A stretch of DNA of 64,000 nucleotides from contig CM051458.1 in assembly GCA_028274465.1 (NCBI GenBank), positions 15,825,566 through 15,889,565 on the forward strand, in the 5' to 3' direction. Under the pieces are notes generated by a model that was not told the DNA's origin, made no database searches, and worked only from the letters and a program-made list of their open reading frames with translations. This DNA is from Plantago ovata. Lineage: Eukaryota > Streptophyta > Magnoliopsida > Lamiales > Plantaginaceae. A program made the position numbers and the translations under genes. This document shows positions 21,949-31,864 of this stretch, piece by piece (within the stretch, counting starts at the first letter, position 1; the number at the start of each line of letters is the position of its first letter).

Positions 21949-23628
21949 TTGTCAGAAAATGATGATGAACAATCCAAGCGAGACCCAAAAGTCGTTCAGA
22001 TTCCTCCTCCTGATTACATCAATGATTTAGACGATGGTCTAAGAGACGAATTGCTGACGCGTGATGATCAGTTTGCTTCTGAGATTAAGGTTCATTCCTT
22101 AACACCTCATTTAGTGCCGTTCCCAAGAGTTGAGGAGTTTACTCCCAGAATTCTAGCACTAAAGCAAGTCCATGATGCCTGCAAAGCTGAAGATGAGGCA
22201 TTGCTTGCTGAGAGCCCACTTGACATTGGAAAGATATTGGCTACAGTGCTGAGACGCACTACAACTTTGACAATAGCTCAGAGAGACATAAGTCTTTATC
22301 ACAAGAGCTATGAAGAAGATGTAAGTCAGGCGCTCAGGCTTGCAAAAACTGCTCTTGTCAAGGCTCAGAATATTATGGATGAGAAGGCCGCAACAGAGAA
22401 AAGACATGAAGAGAACATGATAAATATTCAAAAAGAGTTGGCAGCAATGAACTCTGACCAACAAGCAATCATCATGAAGTATAACAGTCTCTCCACTCTT
22501 GCTGAAAATTGCAATGAGTTTTATTCCCTGCACATCACTCCGATGTTGCAATCCATGTCTAAGGGGGAAAAGAAGAACACTAGAAAAAGAAATCAAACCC
22601 CTCCTACTCCTGCTGTTGATGCTCCACTTCCATTAGAACCTCTTGCTGAAAGAGAGCAAAGTTCTAAAAGACAAGCAGAAACTGAGTTAAATTCAGTAAG
22701 TACCAAAAAGAGAAAAACCGCTGCTGAAACTCAAGATTTCTGTCACACTGAAACTCATCACAATCTGAATGAAGATGATGAAGAAGATGATGACAATCAA
22801 ACAATAGCTCAAGCCATAAGAGCTAGACCCTTAACAGCCATAACTCCGTCTGGCCACTCAAGGAATTTTTCGTCTGACTCTTCAGCAAGAGATCAAGACA
22901 ATTCTAAATCAAGAAGAAGAAGGCCAAGACAGGAAGAGAAAAGGTTGGCCAGCATTGCTATTGGCTCCGGCATTGAATATACTAAGACCAGCAATGAGGA
23001 AACCACTCAGAATGTAATCAGAAACATTCATGGTTGCTGTATTTTAAAGCTAGAAGACTTGCTGGTAAATGAGTTCTTTCCTACAGCCATTTTGAATCAA
23101 ATGTTCAAATGGATTGAACGTAAGGTCCAAAGAAATCAAAGGGAAGAATCCCTCCCAAGAAATGTTGCTGGGAGATGGTTGAATCTAGAGGTCCAAGTAA
23201 GAAGAATTGCCATTGGTAAGACATACAAGCAAGAACCAAATCTGATCAAACCACCTGGCATTTCTTACTACGCTGACCCGGTAACAAAGAAACCTAAGAA
23301 GAAACTTGGATTGATTCCTTATGAGTACTTCTATCTCACTGCTAAGGATCAAGAAGAAGATCTTCTCTGGTTAAGAAAGATTCATCCGAGAGGCATTTCA
23401 GATACACAACTTCTCCATGCCACCAATTGGGGCATGCATTTGTGGGTAACTAATTACATGGAAATGAATGCTGAAAAGCATCATCATACTGCCTGCAAAA
23501 ATGCAAGAATTCTTCAACTACAAGTCCGTAGGCTTCTGGAAAACTACGAGAAGGATTGTGTTGAATTCACTGCACTTGCTGAGAAAAGTGTAAGAGAGAT
23601 TTTGAGAAAATCCTCTGAAAGAGCTTAA
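21949..23628 (+). CDS. Sirevirus extra ORF, C-terminal part (559 codons open)
   Basis: The best preserved coding stretch in S1. Continues the extra ORF after a frame change near 21910; the Met at 21949 is simply the first in the open frame. Residues about 85-190 are Ala/Glu/Lys-rich and helical, likely a coiled coil. Two basic clusters look like nuclear localisation signals: KKRKTAAE (about 250) and KSRRRRPRQEEKR (about 320). A well-ordered C-terminal domain (about 335-559) is rich in Trp/Tyr and conserved-looking segments (LLVNEFFPTAIL, GISYYADP, ATNWGMHLWVTNYMEM). I do not recognise the family. Low decay here, against many stops upstream, may reflect chance or a separately useful C-terminal product. 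Confidence 0.6.
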   Translation: MSENDDEQSKRDPKVVQIPPPDYINDLDDGLRDELLTRDDQFASEIKVHSLTPHLVPFPRVEEFTPRILALKQVHDACKAEDEALLAESPLDIGKILATVLRRTTTLTIAQRDISLYHKSYEEDVSQALRLAKTALVKAQNIMDEKAATEKRHEENMINIQKELAAMNSDQQAIIMKYNSLSTLAENCNEFYSLHITPMLQSMSKGEKKNTRKRNQTPPTPAVDAPLPLEPLAEREQSSKRQAETELNSVSTKKRKTAAETQDFCHTETHHNLNEDDEEDDDNQTIAQAIRARPLTAITPSGHSRNFSSDSSARDQDNSKSRRRRPRQEEKRLASIAIGSGIEYTKTSNEETTQNVIRNIHGCCILKLEDLLVNEFFPTAILNQMFKWIERKVQRNQREESLPRNVAGRWLNLEVQVRRIAIGKTYKQEPNLIKPPGISYYADPVTKKPKKKLGLIPYEYFYLTAKDQEEDLLWLRKIHPRGISDTQLLHATNWGMHLWVTNYMEMNAEKHHHTACKNARILQLQVRRLLENYEKDCVEFTALAEKSVREILRKSSERA

Positions 23629-23871
23629 GTCCCTGCAATTAGTTTTTGTTAAAGTTTTTGTTTGCTGATTCCTAGTTATCTATGATTTCTTGTAAACTTC
23701 TGATTGATAACTTTCAGCAATGAATTCTTTTTTACTCTTATTGGTTTTTGATTATGCAACTTACTTATGCTTACTGTTTATTTATTCAAGTATGCTTGCA
23801 TTAATCATCTGATTTATTCAACATCAGAAACCTCTAAAAGGGTAACAATTAATTTAGCCATGGATTGCTAA
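23629..23871 (+). other. 3' untranslated region of S1
   Basis: AT-rich, non-coding, between the extra ORF stop and the polypurine tract. It contains scattered TTGCTGA-type motifs and nothing else recognised. Confidence 0.6.
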
Positions 23872-23875
23872 CATC

Positions 23876-23890
23876 AAAAAGGGGGAAATT
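23876..23890 (+). promoter_or_regulatory. Polypurine tract of S1
   Basis: AAAAAGGGGGAAATT directly abuts the LTR start TGTTAGGAAA; close to the tract typical of Sireviruses. Confidence 0.85.
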
Positions 23891-25526
23891 TGTTAGGAAA
23901 CTTGTAATTTTGATGAGCAATTAACCATGCTAAATTAAGATCAGTCCAGTAACTAGTACTCTTAAGGTCCATAGGAATTTAGAATTTTAAGGACATTGTA
24001 AAAGAGGAACGTTTGCTGATGACTTAGTTAGGTATTAGATAAGTTATTTCTTTTGCGTATGATGTATTTTATTTTCTGAAAAAAAATATCTTATTGATGC
24101 TTAGCTTTAATGAATCTTATTTTCTGAAAAGAAAATGACCTATTGAAGCATTTGCTGAAGATAGATTTTGTTTATTACAAACAAATTATTTAAGCAAATA
24201 AGAAACCAGTCAGAATCTTGAAGACTTTTGAAGATCTGAAGAATTGAAGACTTGAAGACTTGAAGATTGCTGAAGACTGGTAAGGCACGTGTTTTCTCAG
24301 AAAGTGGAATGTTCAGCAACAGCATTGCATAAGTGAAAATCTGAAAGACAGAGTAGGTTGTGCTTGCTGAAACTGAGACTGAACACTTGCTGATGAACAT
24401 ATGTGACCTCTTGCTGAATGTACGAGATTTTGCGCTCCAATGTTACTGTTTGAATTCTATTCAAATGTGCATTTATTGCAAAGCTTACACGCAAAGGACA
24501 TGAAGACTAGAAGACAAACAAAGTCGCTGCTGATAGTACAAAAGCAAGATAGTGACATGTTAAGGAACAAAAGCCTTAGGATTTGAAATTCAAACGGCTC
24601 CTTACTTGCACTATAAATAGAGGTCATCCGGCAAAGAGTTGAAGTGTGTCAACAACGTGATCAAACTCTCACTTGTGTTTAAAAACTCACAAACCTTCAA
24701 TCACTCTTACTGCCATTGATTCGTTCCAAGACTTAAAGCATAAAAAAGCTACTTGTGAAGAAGTAGAACAAACTCGACTAAGAAATTAGTTTAGTGTTCT
24801 TTCTTTCGAACAAGAACAAGTCTTGACACCAGAAACAATCAAACTTGTTTACTGCAAAGTATTCCAAGTTGTGTTTCTTAGATCACTTGTTGTAACTGAA
24901 TAAGTTATAATTAAGTCATCTCACCCCAAAATTCTCTAACTGAAAATACACCCTTTCAGGCGTGATATTCAGGGGGAACTTAATCGAGCATAGTTTTGGT
25001 GATTAAAAGTACCAAGTTTGGTGGAGAACAAGGTTGAGTTCTCTAGTTTAGGTTGGAGACAAAGCAAGTGCGCTTTGATTTCTGTTGAATCGCTTTAGAT
25101 AGGAGATTGTAAGGAACCTCAATCATATCTTAGTGGATTCAGTCCTAGAAAGGACAAAGTGGATTAGTTGAGAGATTACGCCACTCTCAGATACCACTAT
25201 AAAAGCGTTTCTGTGATTTACTTACTGCATTTAGCTTTCTGCAAATTATATCTGTTTGTACACAGTCACTCACTTCAATTGCTGAAAACTCTTTACTTGC
25301 TGAAAGAGCACTTATCGTTTCAAAGACTTCCGCTCTCTGATTTTAAGTATCAGCAAACCAAGCTACTGGAAAGTAACTTACGCTTGCTGAGAAAGTTAAG
25401 TATCAGCAACCTCATTAATGAAAAGTAATAAGTACTTGCTGAGAAAGTTTTTAAACGACGAAAGTTTGAAAAGACTATTCACCCCCCCCCCCTCTAGTCT
25501 TTTCTTGTTGTTTAAAGGGACCAACA
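23891..25526 (+). repeat. 3' LTR of Sirevirus S1
   Basis: 1,636 bp, TGTTAGGAAA...ACCAACA. TATAAATA at 24612-24619. Short tandem TTGAAGACT-like units lie at about 24215-24275. Near the end is an 11-C run followed by TCTAGTC (25482-25498), as in Sirevirus LTR ends. The 5'-most 595 bp have no counterpart in the window because the 5' LTR is cut by G1. CTCGT follows at 25527. Confidence 0.88.
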
Positions 25527-25788
25527 CTCGTCCTGCCATTCAGGAAGTGGTGAATAGTTTAAGGCTTTGCTTGAGAGATGGGTAGAATAGGGGAGTATGA
25601 ACTTTTAGGGAACCCTCCTTCGTTTGATGAGAGCCAGTATTGGTTCGACCTCTTTGAGGGAAAGTCTTAACTTGGTGAACAGTAGTAAGTCCTCAGTTTC
25701 ATAGGCACTGGACAACCATTCGTATTTTAACATGTTTCATTACGTCGTCACTGACTAGGTCCAGGTAGAGAATGTTACAAGAGACTAT

Positions 25789-27029
25789 TGATGAATGTGT
25801 ATTTTACAATTTCATTCGAGTCTTTTTCACCTATTTTAGTTATCCTCTATGTTAATTTAGCTATATTTTATTAGAATAGTGTCACGTTTCCCTTTAGATT
25901 TTATTTTACAGGTTTTGGTTGAAATTCGGAGATTTCGGGGCAATTATATTGAAGTCTACAAGGAATTGGTGTTCCAGAAGCCTATTTGGAGTATCTGAAG
26001 GTTTCCGGATAGTATTTGGAGTCTAGGGGCCGATTTGGAGGTTAGAAGGCTACTAGAAGTCTAAAACCGAGTCCGAAAAGGTGAAGAAATCCAAAACCGC
26101 ATCGAAAACGCGGAAATTCCGCGAAATAGCTGTGGGGCGAACCGCCGCGGGCAATTTCTGGGCCTATATATAGAGCTCAGTTTTTCTCCGAAAATCATAT
26201 CTTTCCAAGCCTACTTTCTCACCTCTCTCTATAGTTTTAGGTAGGAACTTCCCGGGGCCTGTCCTGGGAGTTCCATAGCTTAGGGGATACTTTTTCATAG
26301 CAGATTGGAGCGCGTAGGATCGCAATCATCCGGAGATTGACAACCTTCGGTAACTTTGTATCTTACAGTTTTTATCTACTTATTTTATTCTTCTTTCAAT
26401 ATGTTTTCTTCTATGATTGCTATTGATTGCATGCCTATTATGAGTAGCTAAACTTATCATTGGTGGTAGTATGTGAATTCTTAGCGAGGGAAGATAATCA
26501 TGCTAATGGCTATATCGCGCATTATACTCCGTGTCATTGCTTTATTTCGTTGATCAGTTGCAACCAAAATTCTCGTATGTTGTATTGATTGTTATGCACG
26601 CATGGACACTAGTCGACCATCAGACCAATTATCTTCGTAGTGTTGAATAATTACGGAACACATTAGGACAATCGTTGTTGACTAGTTAGACCAAATTATC
26701 TTCGTAGTGCTTAATACTTGCAACAGGACACAAGATTGATTCAAAGATCTCTATGCAAGACCAAGGAATTTATGCATGATTATCGACCCATTATGTTAAG
26801 AAGGACCATACTATCACGAATCTCCATTATCTGCTTGAAAATCCCTATTGCTTTCTATCTGTTGTTTTATATTCTTAATTAGATTTGATAAAGCTAGTAT
26901 AGTCCTGAGAGAACGACACTCAAGTCATTCTACTACTACACTACGGTTTTCGTTGTAGTTGTGGATTGCCTTTGGCTAAATAACAAATATTATTTGCTGA
27001 ATCGAGACATGACAAATCTCCGTTCATCA
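25789..27029 (+). repeat. Solo Athila-type LTR, target duplication ACTAT
   Basis: 1,241 bp, TGATGAATG...TTCATCA, flanked by ACTAT at 25784-25788 and 27030-27034. The undisrupted target sequence is visible in G1 (about 4250). TATA box at 26165-26172, with one palindromic GC unit just upstream (26134-26150). A solo LTR is the expected product of LTR-LTR recombination. Confidence 0.94.
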
Positions 27030-27260
27030 ACTATCTTGTTTAACATAGTGCATATGTGAATGTGTATGAGTCAATCGAGGCATTCTTCAACCAATATCCA
27101 TGTTATGATTTGTATGGTCTTTGTTCATAAGTTTTTGATAGATTCAATAGATTAGTTCATTTCATTTGGCATGAGACTCCATTTTGTGTGTTGCATTGTT
27201 TTTTGCATTAGAGTCTAGCTTAGTTGCTTGAGGACAAGCAAAGGTTCGGTTTGGGGAGTT

Positions 27261-27805
27261 TGATGAACGTGTATTTTACACTTTCATTCGAGTCTTTTTT
27301 CACCTATTTAGCTATCCTCTATGATAATTTAGCTATATTTTAGTGCATTTTATTAGAATAGTGTCACGTTTCCCTTTTCTTAACATTTTTCAGGTTTTAG
27401 GTGAAAAATGTGATTTTCCGGGCAATTTATGTTGAAGAGAACGAAGATTCGGTGTTTCGTGGTCATCCGTGGTGTATCTAGAAGGTTCCGGACGAGATTT
27501 GAGGTCTAGGGGTCGAGTTTCAAAGCTTAAAGGTCACTAGAAGGCAAAATCCGAGTCCGAAAAGGAAAAGAAGGTAAAAAACGTGTCCACCACCACTGGA
27601 ACTCCCGGCGGTTCGCCCGGGATGTGGGGCGGTTCGCCCACGCCAGGCGGTTCGCCCGGTGTCTGGGGCGATTCGCCCCACGTCTTTCGAACTCCTATAT
27701 ATAGTTTGTCCTGTTTCTACGTTTTTCATACCTTTTCACATTAGTTTTAGAGCGAAGAGTGTCAAAATCTTTCCGAATGTCAACTTTTAAAATCAAGTTC
27801 CCGTT
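27261..27805 (+). repeat. 3' LTR of G2, truncated at the LINE junction
   Basis: Begins TGATGAACG after the polypurine tract. It has four GC palindromic units (27604-27680) and a TATA box (about 27692), then diverges from the other LTRs and is lost at about 27795-27812, where reverse-strand LINE sequence begins. Confidence 0.82.
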
Positions 27806-27811
27806 CGTGCA

Positions 27812-29005
27812 TCAGCGTCCAAGACCATTAACTCCTTCAGAGGCTAGTGCAATACAATTATGGATACGTCTTCCAGTGATAAAACCATACTGATGGGAAG
27901 AGAGAGTATCAGAAAGAATAGGACCTAACCTATCCGCTAATATCTTCGTAATGATCTTGTACAAAAAATAGCCAAGAACAATGGGGCGATAATCCTCTAT
28001 TTGCGCTGCATCTTGCACCTTTGTAATTAAAGTGACAAAGCTAGAATTTAACCCGGAAGGGAAGGAACCATGCACAAAGAAAGCACGAATCGCAGCACAA
28101 ATTTCAAGACCAATGATATGCCACATTGACTGATAGAAATGACCGCCAAAGCCGTCCGGACCAGGAGCACTATCTGGGGACATACCAAACACCACATTGC
28201 AAATATCCTCCTCCGTGGGGACCATAATTAACCGCTGATTCTGATCATTTGTAATAACCGAATGAATGACACCCTCCAAGCCATCGAATGAACTAGAAGC
28301 CGCTGGATTCTGAGTAAAAAGTTGCTCATAGTAAGCAATAATATGATTCTTAATGGCTGTCGCATCATGAGACAAATCATTCACAATACGTAGAATAGAA
28401 ATTCCCATCTTCCCTTGGGGAATCTTTAGAGATCGATGAAAGAAGCTCGTGTTCCTGTCACCATCTTTTAGCCAAGAAGCTCGACCTTTTTGGCGCAAGA
28501 AAATTGATTCTTGATTCAACACCTCATTAAGCTTACGCAATGCCACAAGCTCCTGGCCACGTAAAACATGCGGTGAATCAGAGGAAGCTAGAAGTTGTTG
28601 TATCCTCTCCAAGTCAGCCTTAGCCTCATTGATGCGAACTTTAATATCACCAAAAACAGTGAGATTCCACTCCTTTAAAGAAGTTTTCAGCCTCTTTAGC
28701 TTCTTCATAACCAAGGAACAAGCCCCCATCGCAGTCAACGGCGTATTCCAAGATTGCTTTATTAAATCCTCACAAGCGTTGTGCGAAAGCCACATTACCT
28801 GGAATCCAAAAGGCCGAGGCTTCGAGATAACACCCAACGGAGAGAAACTAAGGAATAGGGGGCTATGATCAGAGCAAGCTCTTAAACCCACCTTAACATT
28901 CACCGACTCCCAAAGGTCAATAAAACTTTGCGTAGCTACGACACGGTCATACGAGTTTCTAGATAACCATGAGAGAAACGATGATTAGACCAAGTGAAGA
29001 AAGGT
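27812..29005 (-). pseudogene. LINE ORF2: endonuclease end and RT beginning
   Basis: The endonuclease C-terminal motif SDHSPL is near 28860. Then comes the spacer with the SFLRQKGRASWLKDGDRNTSFFH segment typical of plant LINEs. The RT start has APGPDGFGGHFYQ, a DYRPIVLG-type motif and QYGFITGRRIHNCI. The frame is open for 363 codons and ends where LTR sequence begins. The sequence runs on from the block at 49618-50133 once C1 is taken out. RT fingers only; the palm with the active site is missing, so it is inactive. Confidence 0.85.
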
Positions 29006-29010
29006 CCCGC

Positions 29011-30648
29011 TGTAAGAAAATACGGTCAGAGTTACCCCTAGGGTACGCAGCGGAATTTCAAAAATTTTCTTAACATGCAGGTTAATTGATTATGTATATG
29101 CCGTATATATTTAAACACATCAATTAGAAGACTTACAATACTCCAAAAGCAAGCACAGCTTCCAAGTCTTCGTAATAATCCGGTGAATCTTCTCCTTCGT
29201 CGAAGTTGAAGATATCTGCAATACTTTGATTATCTGCAAGACAATAAAAGTTAGTTTCCATCTCCTAGAACCTCAACCTTGATATCCACGGATGAACAAC
29301 CTATCAGAAGAATGCTAGGATATTCTTTGTGTGACCAAGAAGATGGGGCGGCGGTTTTCCTCCGGTGAGGGTGGCGCGCGCGTGGCTTTGTGGAGGTAGG
29401 GGAGAGCTTTTTGTTTTCTCTAAGAAAGGTAGAATAATTCTCTAAGAATTTGATTGAATTGTGTGTCAAAAGCTCTCTAATAGTCTACTATATATAGTAG
29501 TCAATAGAAGCCTAAAGCATAAGCAATTAGATTTCATAAAGGAATAAGAATCTAATTCTTATCGCACTAGGAAACCAATTTCAAGTCTAGATTCATTCCC
29601 AATCAAGTTAGAACTCAATCAGGAAAATTTAACTTATCCCTTGACTTCTAATAGAGGAAGGAGTCGAACTCCTTCCCCTATATCATCTGCGTGCGCGCGC
29701 GTCTCCCGAGGGTGATAGGTGCATATATTAATTCCATATTAACATATCCTTTCAAATCAAACCTCTATTATATTTCTACAATATAATCTTTAATTGTATT
29801 TACATAAAATATAATTAATTAGCCAATTCAATTAATAATTCCAAATCATTAATTGAACCACAAAATATTATAATTAATTCTAAATCAATTATAATCCATC
29901 AATCACAATTAATTCCAAATTAATTGCGATTCCATCTTCAAGGATATTCGGATAAGCTGAATCACCACATAGTGTGACCCATAGGGCCTCATTGTATTAA
30001 GCAAGTCCTAGACTAGGCAGAATGGGATTCCTAGACGGTTCCATTTGCAATATTAATACATGAGGACGTTTGAGAGGTTTCTCAAAGCAAACCCTTTCGT
30101 TGCGAAGTCTGTTGCGCTCAACGCGGCGATGGTAACGTCCCTTCATTTGATTGACTCGAATGCAACTAAAATCAATGAAGTGTCTATCCTAATAATACAT
30201 CCACGGGCGTCTTCAGTGAGTTGCATGGTGAATCCAATATCTATTATGACCATCATAATAATATTGATACGCTGGCCAGCGGTTTTACCAATCACAACTA
30301 TGAACGACTATGAGCAGTGCTCTCCTGTGCTACACATGAGAGATGAATCCTTCACAAAATCACTTATCATCCCCATTTGTATGTAGCCCTAATCCTGGAT
30401 CGTGTCTTAGGTCAGCTGCTTATTCAGGGCTGACATCGACGAGTCCACCAAGGATATGGGGCAACAAATGTGATGATAAAGTCCTGTAAGTCCAAAGGAC
30501 GACTGGCATCATTTCGACAACTTACCGGTTCTCATAGACACTTCGATGTAGAGTATACATCGATGGGAGTGTCCGGTGGGTACTTCCATTGTTCGGTAAT
30601 CATCCTTCGAACAACTATGCGCAGTTATGGGAACGTTTCTTGATTGTC
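29011..30648 (-). repeat. C1 3' LTR, first part
   Basis: Plus-strand start TGTAAGAAAATACGG. TATA palindrome at 29485-29500. U3 hairpin with 9-bp arms at 29656-29676. CG-alternating tract at about 29690-29701. Interrupted by G3 after TTGTC (30644-30648), resuming at 41365. Confidence 0.9.
29485..29500. promoter_or_regulatory. LTR TATA box within a perfect 16-bp palindrome
   Basis: CTACTATATATAGTAG, identical on both strands and conserved in all four LTR copies of this family that include the region. On the element strand it would place transcription start about 30 bp to the left. Confidence 0.65.
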
Positions 30649-31864
30649 TGACGGACACGTTTGGATGTCGTGTTCCAAAGCAATTCAAATAAATTTGTAT
30701 TTAGCCAAAGGCAATTCACAACTACAACGAAAACTGTAGTGTAGCAGTAGAATAACCTCGAGTGTTGATCTCTAAGGACTATAACTAGCTTTATCTAATC
30801 TAACTTAGAATATAAAAACAGCAGACGGTTTAACAAAGGTTTTTCTTAATAGATAATGGAGAGTGGTGATAGCATGGTCCTTCAAAGCATAACGGGTTAA
30901 TAATCATGCGTAAATTCCTCGGTTTTTGATAGAGATTTTTGATCAATGAATTGTCCAGTTGTAATTATCAAACACTACGAAGATATAGATCTACATAGGT
31001 CAAAGACCAATGAATTGTCCAATTGTGTGCAATAATTAATCAACAATACGAAGATAGAGATTTAGATAGATCAAATAATAAAGCAATAACACGGAGTATA
31101 ATGCGCGATATAGCCATTAGCATAATTATCAACCCTTCGCTAAGAATTCACATACTATCACCAATGAGAAGTTTAGCTCTCATAGTTGTCATGCAATCAA
31201 CAGAAATCATAGAAGAAAACATGTTGAAAGATATATAAAAATTAAGTAGAAAAACTGTAAGATACAATGTTACCGAAGGTCGTCAGTCTTCGAAGAATCG
31301 CGATCTTACAAGCTCCAAACTGCTATGAAAAAGTATCTCCTAAGCTAAGAACCCCCAGAACAGGCTCTGGGAAGTTCCTACCTAAAAGTACAGAGAAAGG
31401 TGGGAGAAAAGGTCTGGAAAAGTATGAAAAAAGGAGAAAAACTGAGCAACTATATATAGGCTTCGAATTGTGTGGGGCGAAGGGCCCCACACACCGGGCG
31501 ATTCGCCCGGGAGGTTTTTTCGGCAAGATACGCGTTTTCGACGCGTTTTTGGATTTCTTCCCTTTTCGAACTCGGTTTCTGACTTCTAGTGGCCTTCTAG
31601 CCTCCAGATTCGACCCGTAGACTTCAAATCCTATCTGGAATCTTTCAGATACTCCTGTTAGGATTCTGGAACACCAATTCCTTGTCAACTTCAATATAAT
31701 TGACCGAAAAACCTCGTTTTTCAACCAAAACCTGTAAAATAAAAACTAAAGGGAAACGTGGCACTATTCTAATAAAATGCACTAAAATATAGCTAAATTA
31801 ACATAGAGGATAGCTAAAATAGGTGAAAAAGACTCAAATGAAAGTGTAAAAGACACATTCATCA
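30649..31864 (-). repeat. 3' LTR of G3
   Basis: 1,216 bp. Contains two GC palindromic units (31472-31490, 31494-31510), against four in the 5' LTR of the same element, which accounts for most of the 42-bp length difference. Confidence 0.92.

Larger units (their letters stand above)
5747..25526 (+). mobile_element. Ty1/copia Sirevirus S1, decayed and carrying an assembly gap
   Basis: Order: 5' LTR remnant, gag, protease, integrase, RT, RNase H, spacer, extra ORF, gap, second RT-RNase H, spacer, second extra ORF, polypurine tract, 3' LTR. The extra ORF after pol, the AAAAAGGGGGAAATT tract before the LTR and the C-run plus TCTAG near the LTR end point to the Sirevirus lineage. The 5' LTR was entered by G1. 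A deletion then joins LTR position 5983 directly to gag, removing the primer site. The 3' LTR ends at 25526 next to CTCGT, the expected target duplication; the matching copy would lie left of the window. The two post-integrase segments are diverged copies, so two elements or a collapsed tandem may be represented. Confidence 0.85.
25527..27805 (+). mobile_element. Athila-type element G2, 3' end (host of S1)
   Basis: 25527-25788 and 27035-27260 match the G1 3' untranslated region (from about 3986 onward), with S1 inserted at the equivalent of 3985 and a solo LTR inserted at the equivalent of 4252. The polypurine tract (27250-27260) and the start of the 3' LTR follow. The gene part lies left of the window. 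No coding capacity is present here. Confidence 0.82.

Noticed and set aside
18338..23628. Extra ORF as an independent host gene
   Set aside because: It lies between pol and the polypurine tract in two copies with the same flanks, so it belongs to the element, even if captured long ago.
24215..24275. TTGAAGACT short tandem units in the Sirevirus LTR as a regulatory array
   Set aside because: Units are imperfect and few, and the homologous part of the other LTR is not in the window, so there is nothing to test conservation against.
25481..25491. C homopolymer as assembly error
   Set aside because: Sirevirus LTRs commonly end in a C run before TCTAG; exact length is uncertain but the feature is expected.
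30060..30386. Open frames of about 100 codons repeated at 48655-48981, 52213-52419 and 62096-62368
   Set aside because: They are copia LTR sequence read in one direction; they differ by frame-breaking indels and show no protein signature.
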